Origin: Saccharina japonica
Taxonomy: Eukaryota > Sar > Phaeophyceae > Laminariales > Laminariaceae
DNA length: 64,000 nucleotides
NCBI GenBank assembly: GCA_008828725.1
Contig: MEHQ01003238.1
Location: forward strand, 314,166 to 378,165
Direction of reading: 5' to 3'
The notes under the pieces are model-generated. The model was given only the letters and a program-made list of their open reading frames with translations, did not search any database and had not been told where the DNA came from. The translations under genes and the position numbers were made by a program. How positions within the stretch are numbered: position 1 is the stretch's first letter; each line of letters opens with the position of its first letter. Positions 9,554-21,701 of this stretch are shown here, piece after piece.

Positions 9554-11440
9554 CAATTGCAGAATATTTTCGGTGCCAATTGTGCTGGCAATTCAATTTT
9601 ATTAATATTCTCCTAAATAATTTGTGCTGGCAATTCTATTCAATTGACACCCCTCTAAATAAATTGTGCTGGCAATTCCACTCAATTGACATCCTCCCAA
9701 ATAAATTGTGCTGGCAATTGCATTTTATTGGAATCCTTATAAATCAATTGTCTGGCAATCATTTAGTAGACATCCTTCTCAACCAATTGTGCTGGCAATT
9801 CCATTTAATTGACATCTTTCTAAATTATTTGCGCGGGCAATTTCGTGTAGTTGGCATCTTTCCACATAATTGTCCTGGCAATTTCATTTATTTGGCAGGC
9901 TTCGAAAACAAATGTCCAGACAATCAGGCATTTCCTTTTAATCGACAATGATATGTTACCGGTCAATTGATTCCGGACGCTGCAATAGGAATTTGACACA
10001 TCAATGTATGCATGAGGAAGCTATTTCTTAAAGTTGCAAAGGCAGACGATTCATGAAGCAGTCTATTAATTGGAATCGACCAGACAACATATCTCGGAGG
10101 ATGTCCATTAAATTAAATATCTCGGACAAAATCTTTGGCGGCCGATTAATCACTAGGATTTAGTTTTTCATTCCCTTTCTGCTTAAGCCTTGGACAATAA
10201 ATAGGCATCGCAACAGACTATTGCGCCTACATTTGACCCACCGAAAAGTCTGTTAAATGAAATGAGGCGGACAATTGATTCTTACCATATTGCTGCAATT
10301 GGAATTGCAAAGACAACAACATATGGTAGTCCACCTACCAATTGGAATTGCTTAAGCAATTGTTTTAGAGCTCTGTGAATTAAATGGAATTGTCTCCTGC
10401 AACATTTTCGCTCCGGAGACTCCAATACTCCATTACTTCTTCAATAGGATATGGGACCTACCCGCAAGGGACTATTGCTTTTACAGTAGACCTTCCGGGA
10501 GTCCATTTAAATGGAATTGGTCGAGATGCTGCTTTCGTGGTGCATCTATTAATAGGAATAGTTCGGCCAATAGGTTTGTGTCCTGGCCTTCTAATAGATA
10601 TTGTTTCAGCAATTATTTTCTGGTCTTGTCTCACAATTGGAATGGTTCAATCAAACCGTTTCTGCTCTCACCTTCCAATTGGAATTGTTTCAATAATTTC
10701 TCTCTGTTCCTTTATGTTAATCGGAATGGTCGGATCAATAGGTTTCTGCCCTGACGTTCCAATTGAAATTGTTTCAACAATTAGTTTCAGGTCTTGCCTA
10801 TCAATAGGAGTGGTTTGGTCAATAGGTTTCTGTGCTGACTTTCCAAATTTAATTGTTGGTTGGGTCAATAGGCTTTGTCCTGACCTTCCAATTGTTAGTG
10901 TTCGATCTTTTTGTCTGACCTCGACAATTCCAATGAATAGACCGTACTTGAAATCATTTGGCTGGACAGCAGTTTCAATTGGTAGACAACACTCGAAACA
11001 AATTGGCTGTACGTACAAATCCGACTGATATATCTCACTCGGAATAATTTGACGGGGCAATTCCTATTAATAGAAATCACTCGAAATCATTTAGTTGGAC
11101 AATTGCATTTAATAGATAGCATTTTAAATCAAGTGTCTCGGCAATTCCAATTAACAGCCAGCACCCGATATCAATCGTGGCACAATTCCAATTAGTAGGC
11201 AGCACCCAAAATCAGTTGCCCGGACAATTTCAATTAGTATACTACAATTGAAATCATTTGGTTGGGCAAATGCAATTAATAGACAGCATCCGAAATCAGT
11301 TGTAGCCACAATAGACTAATAGGAATGGTCCAAATAATTGTGCAGGCAATTCCAATTAATTGACAGCACCCAAAATCAGTTTTCTGGACAATTCCAATTA
11401 ATAGACTACACCCAAAAATAATTATAGACACAATAGACTA
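9554..11440. repeat. Degenerate 42-bp tandem repeat rich in CAATT
   Basis: Units near 9605-9900 follow the pattern TGTGCTGGCAATTC...ATTGACATCC...AAAT and are 42 bp long. From about 10540 to 10910 related units such as CTTCCAATTGGAATTGTTTC also recur at 42 bp. The 11050-11440 part is more degenerate, with spacings around ACAATTCCAATTAATAGAC. Because 42 is a multiple of three, a 214-residue frame (10384-11028) stays open with 14-residue periodicity. I regard that as a consequence of the repeat, not a protein gene. Confidence 0.85.
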
Positions 11441-11468
11441 TTGAAATATGAATTGTCCAGGGTGTGAT

Positions 11469-12060
11469 ATATTTATCATCTATCTGTAGGATGCATCTCT
11501 CCCGGGTGGTGGCTGTATAACCTGCATGATGTTGGACGTGTTTCGTGGGTTGGAACTGCTGTACAGATCCTGCGCAGCATTTCATAACGGCAAATTACGA
11601 TCGTACTTTCCCCCCCCCCCCGTCCTATTCAAGGTTATGCGACAAAAAGAGAAAACAACCTCTCACTCCTAGGAAGGTCAAAATGAAAAACAAACCGGAT
11701 CGCTGTGATCACAGGACGAAAAAATGAGCGAAAACCCTCTTCTTTTTTTTCTTTTTCTTTTTTACTTGGTTTTAGAGACCCCCCTAATTTGTATTCGCTG
11801 GTGGGAAGTGGGGGGGTTATTAAAAAAAAAGTTATTCTTATATTATTTGCCTTCCGACAATGTGCAGGGCATTATTATTCATTCAGAATGAAAAAGCTGA
11901 CCCAATTTGTCGAATACCACCAATCTCATCCAACCAATTCTCCTCCCCTCCGTGTACTCAATAGAATACGCACTTCCACCGTTCACCCAAATATTGTACC
12001 TGCTACATATCTATGTTTTATTGTTTCCTGTGATCACAACAACGGTCCTGTTTTTCTCTC
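11469..12060. other. Gap between composite element and palindrome array
   Basis: No gene recognised. It contains a C run near 11610 and several poly-T and poly-A stretches. Confidence 0.4.
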
Positions 12061-12187
12061 CTATAGGAGGGGGGGGGGGAGCGTACTCATTCGTTGCTTG
12101 CCTTAGTCAGTTGACTATTGGGGGGGGGTGTAGTAGTGGGATGTCTGGGATTCAGATCCGCGCGCTACCCATGTCCTATTTATTACT

Positions 12188-13054
12188 AGGGAATAAGAGG
12201 CCCTCCCGCCCCCACGGCGATAGGGCCATTGAAGCAAGCAGTAAAGGAGATGATAGAGGCTCAAAAAAAAAATAATAGGAATAAAATTGGAAACAAATTG
12301 ACGACGAAGATTCCACAGATGCTCCGAGTACCTTGAAGTAAAGTAAGGAGTATTGGAGAAAACATACTTCAGGTACTTCGTGTACTCGGAGTATTTCGGG
12401 GTTCGATACTCCGGGATACTGCTCGTACTCGGAGTATTTCGGGTATGAACACTCTCGATACTGCTTGTACTCCGAGTATTTCGGGGTCCGATACTGCGCA
12501 TACTCCTTCCGTGTACTCCGAGTATGTCGGGCTTCAGTACTGCTCATAATCCGAGTACTCCGAGTATTCAGGCCGCCAGTACTCTAATACTCTAAGTACT
12601 CGGAGTACGAAATGTACTCGATACTCGGAGTATACTCGGAGTGTGAAGTACGTTATACGAGCATCTTTGCATCATTTTAAAGACTCGGCCGTCATTCCCC
12701 CCAGGTTCTGGGAGCATGTGACTGGCGTTTATAGCTTTTCAAAATCCACAGATAGATGCTCCCATTACCTCGGAGTAATATTAGAGTATTTTCGAGAAAA
12801 AATACTTCAGGTACTTTGTGCACTCGCAGTATTTCGGTGTCCAATACTCTCGATACTCGGAGTACTCCGAGTAATATAATTTAGATTTTTTTGCTCCGAG
12901 TACTGCTTTTATACTCGAGTATAAGTACTAGGGAATAAGTGGCCCTCCCGCCCCCACGGCGGTAGGGCCAGATTGAAGCAAGTAGTAATGGAGATGATAG
13001 AGGGTCGAAATACTTATAATAATAGGAATAAATAGGAAACAAATTGACGGCGAA
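12188..13054. repeat. Array of TACTCCGAGTA-type palindromes between direct repeats
   Basis: Between about 12340 and 12910 the palindromic core ACTCCGAGTACTCGGAGTA and its variants recur many times at irregular spacing, mixed with TATTTCGGGG spacers. The array is bracketed by two direct repeats of about 120 bp (12188-12313 and 12928-13054). Both repeats contain GGCCCTCCCGCCCCCACGGC, GGAGATGATAGAGG and GGAAACAAATTGACG. No coding sequence is supported. A smaller group of similar ACTCGGAGT motifs lies at 17550-17680. Confidence 0.75.
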
Positions 13055-14948
13055 GGTTAATAGGAGTACAAATAATGGTGAAGAAAATAGAAACGATGGG
13101 GACATAAACACAACCAAAGATACAAGAGCTGCCAAACAGTTAGACTTTGCGCATAGGTTTCCTTTGTTTCCGTGGTTTTCTGCTTTCGGGAATGTTATGA
13201 GTGGTCAACGCTGAAGGTCATGCTGCACATTGTCGGATGGCGAAGATGATAATAATGATACAATATAATACGCTGAAGAAGACAGGAGAAGGCAAGAAAC
13301 AATAACGAACATATAAACACAAGACTGTCAACCTGATAACTCCGGAATTAAAGAAGAGTAAACAACGTCGACAGCTCTAGCACAAAGCGTGTAGGGGCAA
13401 ACCTATCCTCGGTTGTCAATATTACAATGTCGGCGGATTTCCGAAGTCTAGATATAGGCCAACATACGAGTATAAGCATCCGTGCATGAACACATACCTG
13501 CGTAAATATAAACGATCTTGCTCAACGACTGTGGCCTTGGCTAGGGTGAACAGTCACCGTCGCCAGTGTACGAGAGAGTGCTGTGTGCTGTCTTACGTAC
13601 TCATATATCACTCGTATACCTGCACATACATACTCGTACGAAGTGCTTCTTGGAGCCGGGTCGTGGATACCAAACAACAACACATATACTACTGTACGTC
13701 AACTCAACACTACTATGATACGCCATCATCAGCACTTACTTATACGAGTACCATCACCAGTGTGGTACGAGAGGAGAGTGTCTTATGAACTCGTAACTCG
13801 TACATATGATATATACCTGCACATACATACATCTTGTCGGAAGCGCCGGTAACATCTTGTCGGAGATCACCGTAAGGATCTCCCATGCAAGTATCACCAA
13901 TTCACCCTGTCATAAGATCTCCGTATCTTATAACCAGATTCTTGTGATCAACAACCTGCGTCTCTTCGACGCGTACACAGACAAGAAGGAAAGTGCCACA
14001 GGCTCAAGCTGTGAACCTGGAGCCCGTATTCATACTTGTATTCATACGAGTACGCATGTACGACGGGGATGCGTAGTTGATACCAGGTTCGTTCATACCA
14101 GGTACCAGACAGCACATACATACATCTCGTACATACGTAAGTACTCGTACGACGAGGGATACTTGGTTTTATACCAGGTACGTATCATAACAAGAAAAAA
14201 GAATCATTTTTTCAAGTTTGACATTTTGACATATCGATCGACAAACCCAACGACTGCGTCATGAAACTCTGAACGCATCGCGCTGGTGAGGACCTCCGAT
14301 CCACCCTACGAGCGTACGTAGTGCCACAGTTCTCACGCCTCGGTCGATGATTTGCGGAGGGCGCAGAGCAGGCGTCTGACGAAAACACAGTTGGCAGCTG
14401 AGTTCAAAACAGAACACGAAAGCTACCGATCTATCGGAGGGAACCGGATGGATCACGCTCAACCCAGGGCCAGCACTGCTGTACCACCTGAATGAGATGA
14501 CCACCCTCGCTGACACAGTTAAAAGATGTGTATTGTATTATACCCTGAAGAAAGAACACCCCAAATCTGGGCAGAGCCCAGTGAGAGAGGAGTCCGAGAG
14601 AGAGAAGAAAAAGAAGACACTGACAGCTGTGGGTGATGACCTACAGCAGCAAGTAGACATATCCACTAGGAAACCCGGGGATGTGGCCGGATGTCCCCGG
14701 ACGACCACAGATCGCAAGAACGAGTGTTTTAAGGTTTTTCGACGAAGACCGTCGGACGCCGCAAGCAACCGCTCGCCCCCTAGACTACGAATCGTAATGA
14801 TACCTCTCGAGAGCCAGCTATGTACACTTACTGCATTTGCTTATATCGATGAGGTTCTTACTTTTCTCGACTTAAAGTATTCTTATCATGGTTTTTAAGG
14901 CTTTCCAGTGTTTCTCGTATTTCTATATCTTATATAATATACTCGATA
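13055..14948. other. Gene-poor stretch with unrecognised open frames
   Basis: Mostly rich in TACGAGTA and TACCAGGTA motifs. An open frame runs from about 14430 to 14898 (it includes WITLNPGPALLYHLNEM and a lysine-rich EREKKKKTL stretch). I do not recognise it and cannot tell an exon remnant from chance. Nothing else is supported. Confidence 0.3.
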
Positions 14949-16220
14949 CAAGGGGCTTCGCCGGCGGCCTGGACGGCCGCCGGTCGCAGCCTTGCGTGAT
15001 GCCGGAACGTTAGCAGCATTGTAGCAGAAGGACGGGGCGGGGGTCAGACGTAATGCCAAGAGTTATACACGTTTTTAGTTAGCAGCAGCGTTGTGTCGAA
15101 GGATGGAAATCAGACGTACTGCCAAGAGTTGAGAGCCCTGCACACTGCCCACGGAGAGTGGCAACCGTACTCGTAATACATGTGATACTGCTGCTGCTGC
15201 TGTACTCATCTACGTGTGTGCTCGTATGTATCTTGGTCACAAGCCTGACACATGCGCATTGTATGCTGTACACGGTGTGGGCCTACACACCTACTAACAT
15301 CTTCGAAATTCGAAACAGGCAACAACGGCGACAACAGCAACACAACTGATACATGCTGCGTGTATCTTGATAGGGTCATACATATCCAACCCACATACTT
15401 GTGATGCTCACTGCTCGTGGTAGGACTGTTGTAGTACAGCAGTAGTAGTACTGATACATACATGTTTTGATATATACCCGATGCACGTTACATCTACGCG
15501 CCTCCTATACTCGAGAACAAAAACAAAAACGGTAAAAAACGCACAAAAACGTGTTCCCCATCCCCGTTTGCCAATGCCATTTTTTTACGCTGAAACCCTC
15601 AACAGCATGCAGCGCGTAGTCCGCTAAAAAGTGCGATCCCAGCTGCTGCTGTACAAACCATAGGAGCTCCGCAACAACATTGACAGTGCATGAGCTGCTA
15701 GTCTCTTATCACACGTGCTACTTGCTGTAGACTACATACATACATACGTACACGTATCGTACAGCAGCAGGAGCTCTCTCTCGGCGAAAAAATATTGATG
15801 GCAGTTCTCAACAAAGCCTGGGTGGCATGTATGTGTTCTCGGGGCGTCTCAGATCTGAGCACACAGCCTCCCGCGCAGGCCTCCACCATGTTGACGGCGG
15901 CCGGGAAGCCGACCCCCCCCACGGGTCGGAGGCCAGAGAACACGTAGTGAAAAAACCAGCGAAGTATAGGCGTTGTCGGTGGGCAATGTGCCCAAACGCT
16001 CACAGGGCACGATTTTTCGAGATCTCGTCGTAGATCTCGACGTCGAGGCCTCGCGCGCGCGCTACGGCGCCGACGGGCGGATCAGCTAAGCCGGCGGTTG
16101 CAGGCGAGGCGGGGGCACGCCTCAGCGAAGAAACCGCGCGGAAAGGCGATCAGAGGCTGGAGATATCCGCAGACCTAAGGATGTGCATATGTGATGCGCG
16201 AATTAAGATATATAGATTTA
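14949..16220. repeat. 1.3-kb tandem duplication, unit A
   Basis: Begins CAAGGGGCTTCGCCGG and ends ATATATAGATTTA. It is followed directly by unit B with the same start and end. The start forms a perfect GC-rich hairpin with arms CCGGCGGCC and GGCCGCCGG. The unit contains an A-rich AAACAAAAACGGT stretch. It also has a minus-strand frame containing FPAAVNMVEACAGG that is shared by both copies but not recognised. It lacks TG...CA ends, so it does not look like an LTR. Confidence 0.9.
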
Positions 16221-17526
16221 CAAGGGGCTTCGCCGGCGGCCTGGACGGCCGCCGGTCGCAGCCTTGCGTGATACCGGAATGTTAGCAGCATTGTAGCGAC
16301 GGACGGGGTCAGACGTAATGCCAAGAGTTATGCACGTTGTTAGTTACCAGCAGCGTTGTGTCGAAGGATGGAGATCAGACGTACTGCCAAGAGTTGAGAG
16401 CGCTCTGCACACTGCCCACGGAGAGTGGCAACCGTACTCGTAATACATGTGATACTGCTGCTGCTGTACTCATATACGTGTGTGCTCGTATGTATCTTGG
16501 TCCAAACCTGACACATGCGCGTTGTATGTGTACACGGTGTGGGCCTACACACCTACACATCTTCGAAATTCGAAACAGGCGAACAACGGCAACAACAGCA
16601 ACAGTTAACAGCAAAACTGATACATGCGTGTATCTTTGATAGTAGTCATACATATCCAACCCACATTGAACTGCTCACAGCTCGTGGTAGACTGTTGTAG
16701 TACAACAGTAGTAGTACTGATGCATACATGTTTTTGATATATACCCGATGCACGTATACATCTACGCGCCTCCTATACGCCAGGAGAACAAAAAACAAAA
16801 ACGGTAAAAAACGGCAAAAAAACGTGTTTCCCCATCCCCGTTTGCCAATGCCATTTTTTTACGTTGAAACCAGTTGAAACCCTCAACAGCATGCAGCATG
16901 CAGCGCGTAGTGCGTAGTCCGCTAAAAATGTGCGACCACAGCTGCTGCTGTACAAATCATAGGAGCTCCGCAACAACATTGACAGTGCATGAGCTGCTAG
17001 TCTCTTATCACACGTGCTACTTGCTGTAGACTACATACATACATACGTACACGTATGCGTACAGCAGCAGGAGCTCTCTCTCGGCGAAAAAAATATTGAT
17101 GGCAGTTCTCGACAAAGCCTGGGTGGCATGTATGTGTTCTCGGGGCGTCTCAGATCTGAGCACACAGCCTCCCGCGCAGGCCTCCACCATGTTGACGGCG
17201 GCCGGGAAGCCGACCCCCCCCACGGGTTGGAGGTCAGAGAACACGTACGTGAAAAAACCACACGAAGACATAGGCGTTGTCGGTGGGCAATGTGCCCAAA
17301 CGCTCACAGGGCACGATTTTTCGGAGATCTCGTCGTAGATCTCGACGTCGAGGCCTCGCGCGCGCGCTACGGCGCCGAGCGGGCGGATCAGCTAAGCCGG
17401 CGGTTGCAGGCGAGGCGGGGGCACGCCTCAGCGAAGAAATCGCGCGGAAAGGCGATCAGAGGCTGGAGATATCCGCAGACCTAAGGATGTGCATATGTGA
17501 TAAGCGAACTAAATATATAGATTTAC
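16221..17526. repeat. 1.3-kb tandem duplication, unit B
   Basis: A direct copy of unit A, about 34 bp longer through small insertions. For example, AGCATGCAGCATGCAGCG appears where unit A has one AGCATGCAGCG. Both copies keep GCTACTTGCTGTAGACTAC, TCGGGGCGTCTCAGATCTG and GGGCACGATTTTTCG. The high similarity suggests a recent duplication. Confidence 0.9.
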
Positions 17527-20500
17527 AACTGCCGCAAGTCATAATCCACAGTACTCGAGATTGGGCCTAGTACTTCATACTCCAATCTCCGAGTATTTGG
17601 CAAGACTCAATCCGTACTCGAGTACGAAACTCGATACCCGAGTAACTTCGGATACGAGAACTCGGAGCACTCTGTGGAAGATTCTTAATAGAGTACATGT
17701 AAGGATATAGAAACGAAGGGGATTGACTCCGAATCAATGCGGGTTGTTTGATGAGAACACATATTTGAAATAGATGTGGCCAGGGGGACAGGGGGGGGGC
17801 TGGCTGTTCCTGAGAGCACGTTGTTTGTTGTTGTCGGTTGTCTCGCGGTCATAGCGAAAGGGCCTTGCAAAATCCCCGCGAGACTGTGGCTGTGCTGATG
17901 ATCGAGATCATTTGACCTCGTGCATGCACGCATACCGAGTTTTTCGTGAAAACTATAACAGGGCACAAATACTGCATACTCTGCGTACGTATATACAGCA
18001 GGCACATTGATGTACGTTATACAGAGTACATATGTAAACAGCATTAAACAATTATATTCAAGAGAAGAAGTCGCACAGCACCAACACAGAGGATTGCGCA
18101 AAACGAAAAACCGCAAGGCGATACGTTGCTGTCCTCCAACGGACAAGACAGATTGGAAATATATACGTGTACGCGTACATTTGAAGACATAGTACGCAAC
18201 AAGACTAAGTTAGGGTTATTTCATATACGTTTACCAAAGGCTCCGGGGCTGCGCGGGCGGCTAACGCCGCCCGCTACGCTCGCGGAAGGAATAATAGAAC
18301 CAAATGTGAAAAGGGTAAAAGAGGAGCATATATTATTATTGTAGCTGCAACTGGCGACTTGATAATGCCAAGAGCTCCATATGTATGACGGCAAATACAG
18401 GACAAAAACGATAGTGGTGAACAACACGAAAAAATATAGCTAAAAGAAAGCAAAGCTTCGCTCCGAGGGCGGTTGACGCCGCCCGCTACGCTCGCGCAAG
18501 GAAAGGGGCAGAAGAAGTCCACTATGTGTAAAGACCGACTTGAAAAGGCCAAAGAGATTGATGGTGCAATGCAACGAAATACTTATTGCTGTACGCAACT
18601 GAACGTACAGTACCCGTCTACTACTGCTGTATTGTGATGCATGAGTACTGGTATGCGGCATGTATGTGGCAAAGCAACTATCATACCTGTACGGCGACAG
18701 CAGTTGTACACCACAAACAAAGCAAAAAACACAAAGAACAAACGAACGTACAGGCGACTTGCAAAAGTATACGACAGTAGATCTCCATACTCCAGGACAA
18801 CAAAGCTGTATGTTCGAAAGGAAGAGAAAGCACAGCAACATGGCTCGCAGGACGGCGCTGCGCTGGCTGCTAGGGGTGTGAATTGTGCCTTTTTCGTGAC
18901 TGCTATGTGTGGTAGTACAACAACAGCAGTAGTAGTAGTACCTTCGATCTTTATATATAGAGAGAGTATGAAAGAGAAAGCACAGCATAGCACGAGCGTC
19001 AATCAAGTTGTACAAAAATCCACAAAACTGAGAAAGACGTACATTACGTACTCGTACTCGAACAAAACGCTCCCCGCCCACCCGCGATCACCTCGCCATC
19101 GATTCGGTCCGGGTCGAGCTCTACTGCCTCTCTGCCCCAGTGAGCCCCGTGGCCCACCTCGCGTGAAGCCCGGTACTCACAGTGGCTCTCGTTCGCCCGC
19201 TCGAGGTTGCTGATGCCTCTGTAAAAATAATGTTTGTTCGATAAATAAAGCACCGCTTGAACTTGGCTTAAATGTTCTTTTATTACAGACAAAACGATCA
19301 TTATAATGTCGGACATACTGGATTCATTGCAGCAGCAGCAACAGCAAGGACCTTCATGCTCCCCTCGTGTCTCGATGGAGACGCCACGCCTAGCCACGAA
19401 AAAGCGACCGCGCTCCTTCTGACCCCACCTCTACTGGCCAGCGCCCTCCCATACCCGCGATAGTGCCGGGCTCGCACGCGCTGTCGTGCTCACTGGGTAC
19501 ACGCAGGAACCCGAAACCGGAAGAAAAGGGAAACATGATCTCGCCGACAAAGTAAAAACTGGTACCATAGGAAACAGGAAGCAGCAAGTAACGAAAATAG
19601 GAGAAAACAAAGAAAGCCAAGAACCTCCGGAAGGCAAGTAACTTCTGCTTCGGCAATTAGAGGCTGAGAGTGGCTGTGAGGTGCCAAGACATGCCGAGGA
19701 AAGCTTCCGAACCAAAGAAGATAAAGCTATGTATGTCTATGTATATACGTGCGTGCACAGACAGCATGATTACAGCATGATTACAGCATGATGCAGGCTC
19801 GCGAGGATGTCACGTAAGCATGTCACCTGGGCATGGCTCTGAACGTGGCGTGTCGTTGAAGAGCTATTATCGTGTCCCGCGGCACCGTCTAGCCTGGTAT
19901 GATACCTGGTATCTTATCCTGGTATCACCTTATTGCGCCGCATTCACAAAAATCGTCTATTTCTCGCCATCGCGCCATCGCAGAGTGATCGAGATTTGTT
20001 TTAGAAACCAAAACAAGCAAACACAGCCACCACCACCACCACCACCACCAGCGACACGTTTCTGCTAGTAACTAAGTGCTGGTGCTCAGCTGGTGGTGGT
20101 GTGGTAATGGTGGCGGTGCTTGACTTGAGGATGGTTGTTGGTGATCTCTGGTACCTGCTCGTACCTGGTACCTGGTATGGGGTGATGGAATACGCATGTA
20201 TATGCTTGTTTTCCCGAGGACCACCCGTGGTACCTGGTAAGTAGCCCATGCGACATGACCAAGCTTCGCGAACTCGGGACGGGTTTGAACACGAGCAGAG
20301 GTAGGAGGAGGGGGCGTTATCTAGGGGCCTTCAGAGACCTCGCCCGTTTCTAAAGCAGTGGTGCTTTCGTCGCGTACGGTGACAGAAGGCCACGTACGTA
20401 TCATACGATACGAGTACGACCAGAACGAGGATGGACGATACAATCTCAGCAAAGGCTAAAAGTAGCAACCGCACTGCTTGCTGCAATAATACCCGTACGC

Positions 20501-20812
20501 AGAGCAGCCGCGAATCGCTGTGGCCACGACGACAGGCACGGCGCACGTACGAGTTGTACTACAGCAGTATCCCAGCCTGCGACGTAAGAAGACGGTGCCG
20601 GGCATGCCGGGGTAGGGAGAAGCGTGCGTTTTGAACGTGTGTGGGACAAAAAAAATGTTTTTTTGTTTGTTTGCATTTGCTCCACTCGTAAGTTACTATG
20701 ATAAAGTGGGCATCAAAGATCACTTGATTAAAGTATTGTTTTTTGGGCATCAAACGAACTATATATAATAGATAGATAGATCAGGATAGTAGATAGATAG
20801 ATTTTCGCCCTT
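17527..20812. other. Gene-poor stretch with GC-rich hairpin cassettes
   Basis: Two related GC-rich cassettes (about 18237-18290 and 18451-18505) share ACGCCGCCCGCTACGCTCGCG followed by AAGGAA. The first forms a perfect hairpin, GCGGGCGGC-TAAC-GCCGCCCGC. A (CAC)n tract lies near 20028-20050. Open frames of 140-213 residues on both strands at 18440-19213 overlap one another and are not recognised. I see no gene I can support. Confidence 0.45.
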
Positions 20813-21193
20813 CCTTCTCTCTCCTTCCTAGTCGTGTAACTTAGATCCGGGGTCACGAAGTAGGCTCTTCTCTCTCCTTCCTAGTCGTGTAACTTAGATC
20901 CGGGGTCACAAAGTAGGCTCTTCTCCCTCCTCCCCCACTACGGGTCGTACGGTTATTTCCTTGCATTCTTATCGCGAGAAGATTTCAGCACTGCTATGAT
21001 ACTACTTTCTTCCCTCGTCAACTCTTCTCGTCGAATTGTGCTTTTTTTACCCACGCTAATATGCGCTCTCGACACAGTTAGTTGTTGGCGTCATTTGAAA
21101 ATACAAATCTCCACATACTGAGACTCGAACCCTCGACCTCCAACCTAACAGTCTTCATTGTTACCTGCTAGACCACCGGGGCGACCGGCATTA
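20813..21193 (-). mobile_element. tRNA-derived SINE, copy 2
   Basis: On the minus strand the head reads GGTCGCCCCGGTGGTCTAGC, with an A box TGGTCTAGCAGG and a B box GGTTCGAGTCTC at tRNA-like spacing. A body follows with TCTTCTCGCGATAAGAATGC and a 3' part ending GTGACCCCGGATCTAAG. The last 58 bp or so are repeated in tandem (20813-20869 and 20870-20928). GATAGATA simple repeats follow beyond the 3' end. The boxes imply RNA polymerase III transcription of the ancestor. Confidence 0.85.
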
Positions 21194-21701
21194 CTCGTAT
21201 TATATACCAGGTATGATACAATAACAGTACCACCATGATCTAAAAGTACCTCGTACTCTTTTACCACTACTACTACTATATACTACTGCTTGCTGTACCT
21301 GGTACGTCGTAGGAGTATATACGTTGCGTAGTAGATAAATCGTTATCCGTCCCACTACGTGTGGATAATTTACAACAAATATCTCTTGCTACTACTGTAG
21401 GTTACTATCTAGCAAATACAAGCTGCGCGTTTTGCACTACGTAAAAACTGCTTGCAGCAGTGCCAGTGAGTGAACGACGAGAATATCCAGTTGTTGGGCG
21501 TCTGGGAACGGGAAGATATCAAAAGAAAGCATTTTTGAAATTTGATTAGGATCGAAAGGTTTGTCTGGAGTTAAAAGGCTTTATGCGTTAGGGGGCCGTA
21601 TGCCAGCTCAAATAGGCGCTGCTGCTGTCCAATCCACTGCTCCACTGCTCTGCTGCTGAGTTCCTTGTCTCTGCTATCTTTACGCGGGAGTGTAGCTGAG
21701 C
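21194..21701. other. Sequence upstream of IDI-SQS
   Basis: The presumed promoter and 5' UTR of the IDI-SQS gene, with several TACTACTACT-type simple repeats. No gene seen. An in-frame TAG lies two codons before the chosen start. Confidence 0.4.

Larger units (their letters stand above)
7105..11468. mobile_element. Large composite element with inverted CCCTGGACAATT ends
   Basis: The left end reads TCATACCCTGGACAATT and the right end is its near reverse complement, AATTGTCCAGGGTGTGA. Next to them, GACAATAGTCTA and CAATAGACTATTG also pair in opposite directions. Inside lie a fold-back palindrome (about 7297-8107), an inserted hAT element (8176-9545) and a long array of CAATT-rich 42-bp repeats. 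Flanks are AT-rich (TATAT on both sides), so the target duplication is ambiguous. No transposase is visible, so mobilisation would have to be in trans. The hAT element interrupts it and is therefore younger. Confidence 0.6.

Noticed and set aside
10384-11028. 214-residue open frame as a protein gene.
   Set aside because: It lies wholly in a 42-bp tandem repeat, whose length is a multiple of three, and has no domain; the opposite strand is also open over much of it.
14949-17526. The 1.3-kb repeats as the two LTRs of a retrotransposon.
   Set aside because: There is no internal sequence between them, no TG...CA ends and no primer-binding site.
18440-19213. Frames of 139-213 residues on both strands.
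   Set aside because: They overlap each other on opposite strands, show no domain and have biased composition from nearby simple repeats.
21110-21193. A functional tRNA gene on the minus strand.
   Set aside because: A and B boxes are present, but the acceptor and anticodon stems do not pair properly, and the same head with a long shared body recurs twice; it is a SINE head.
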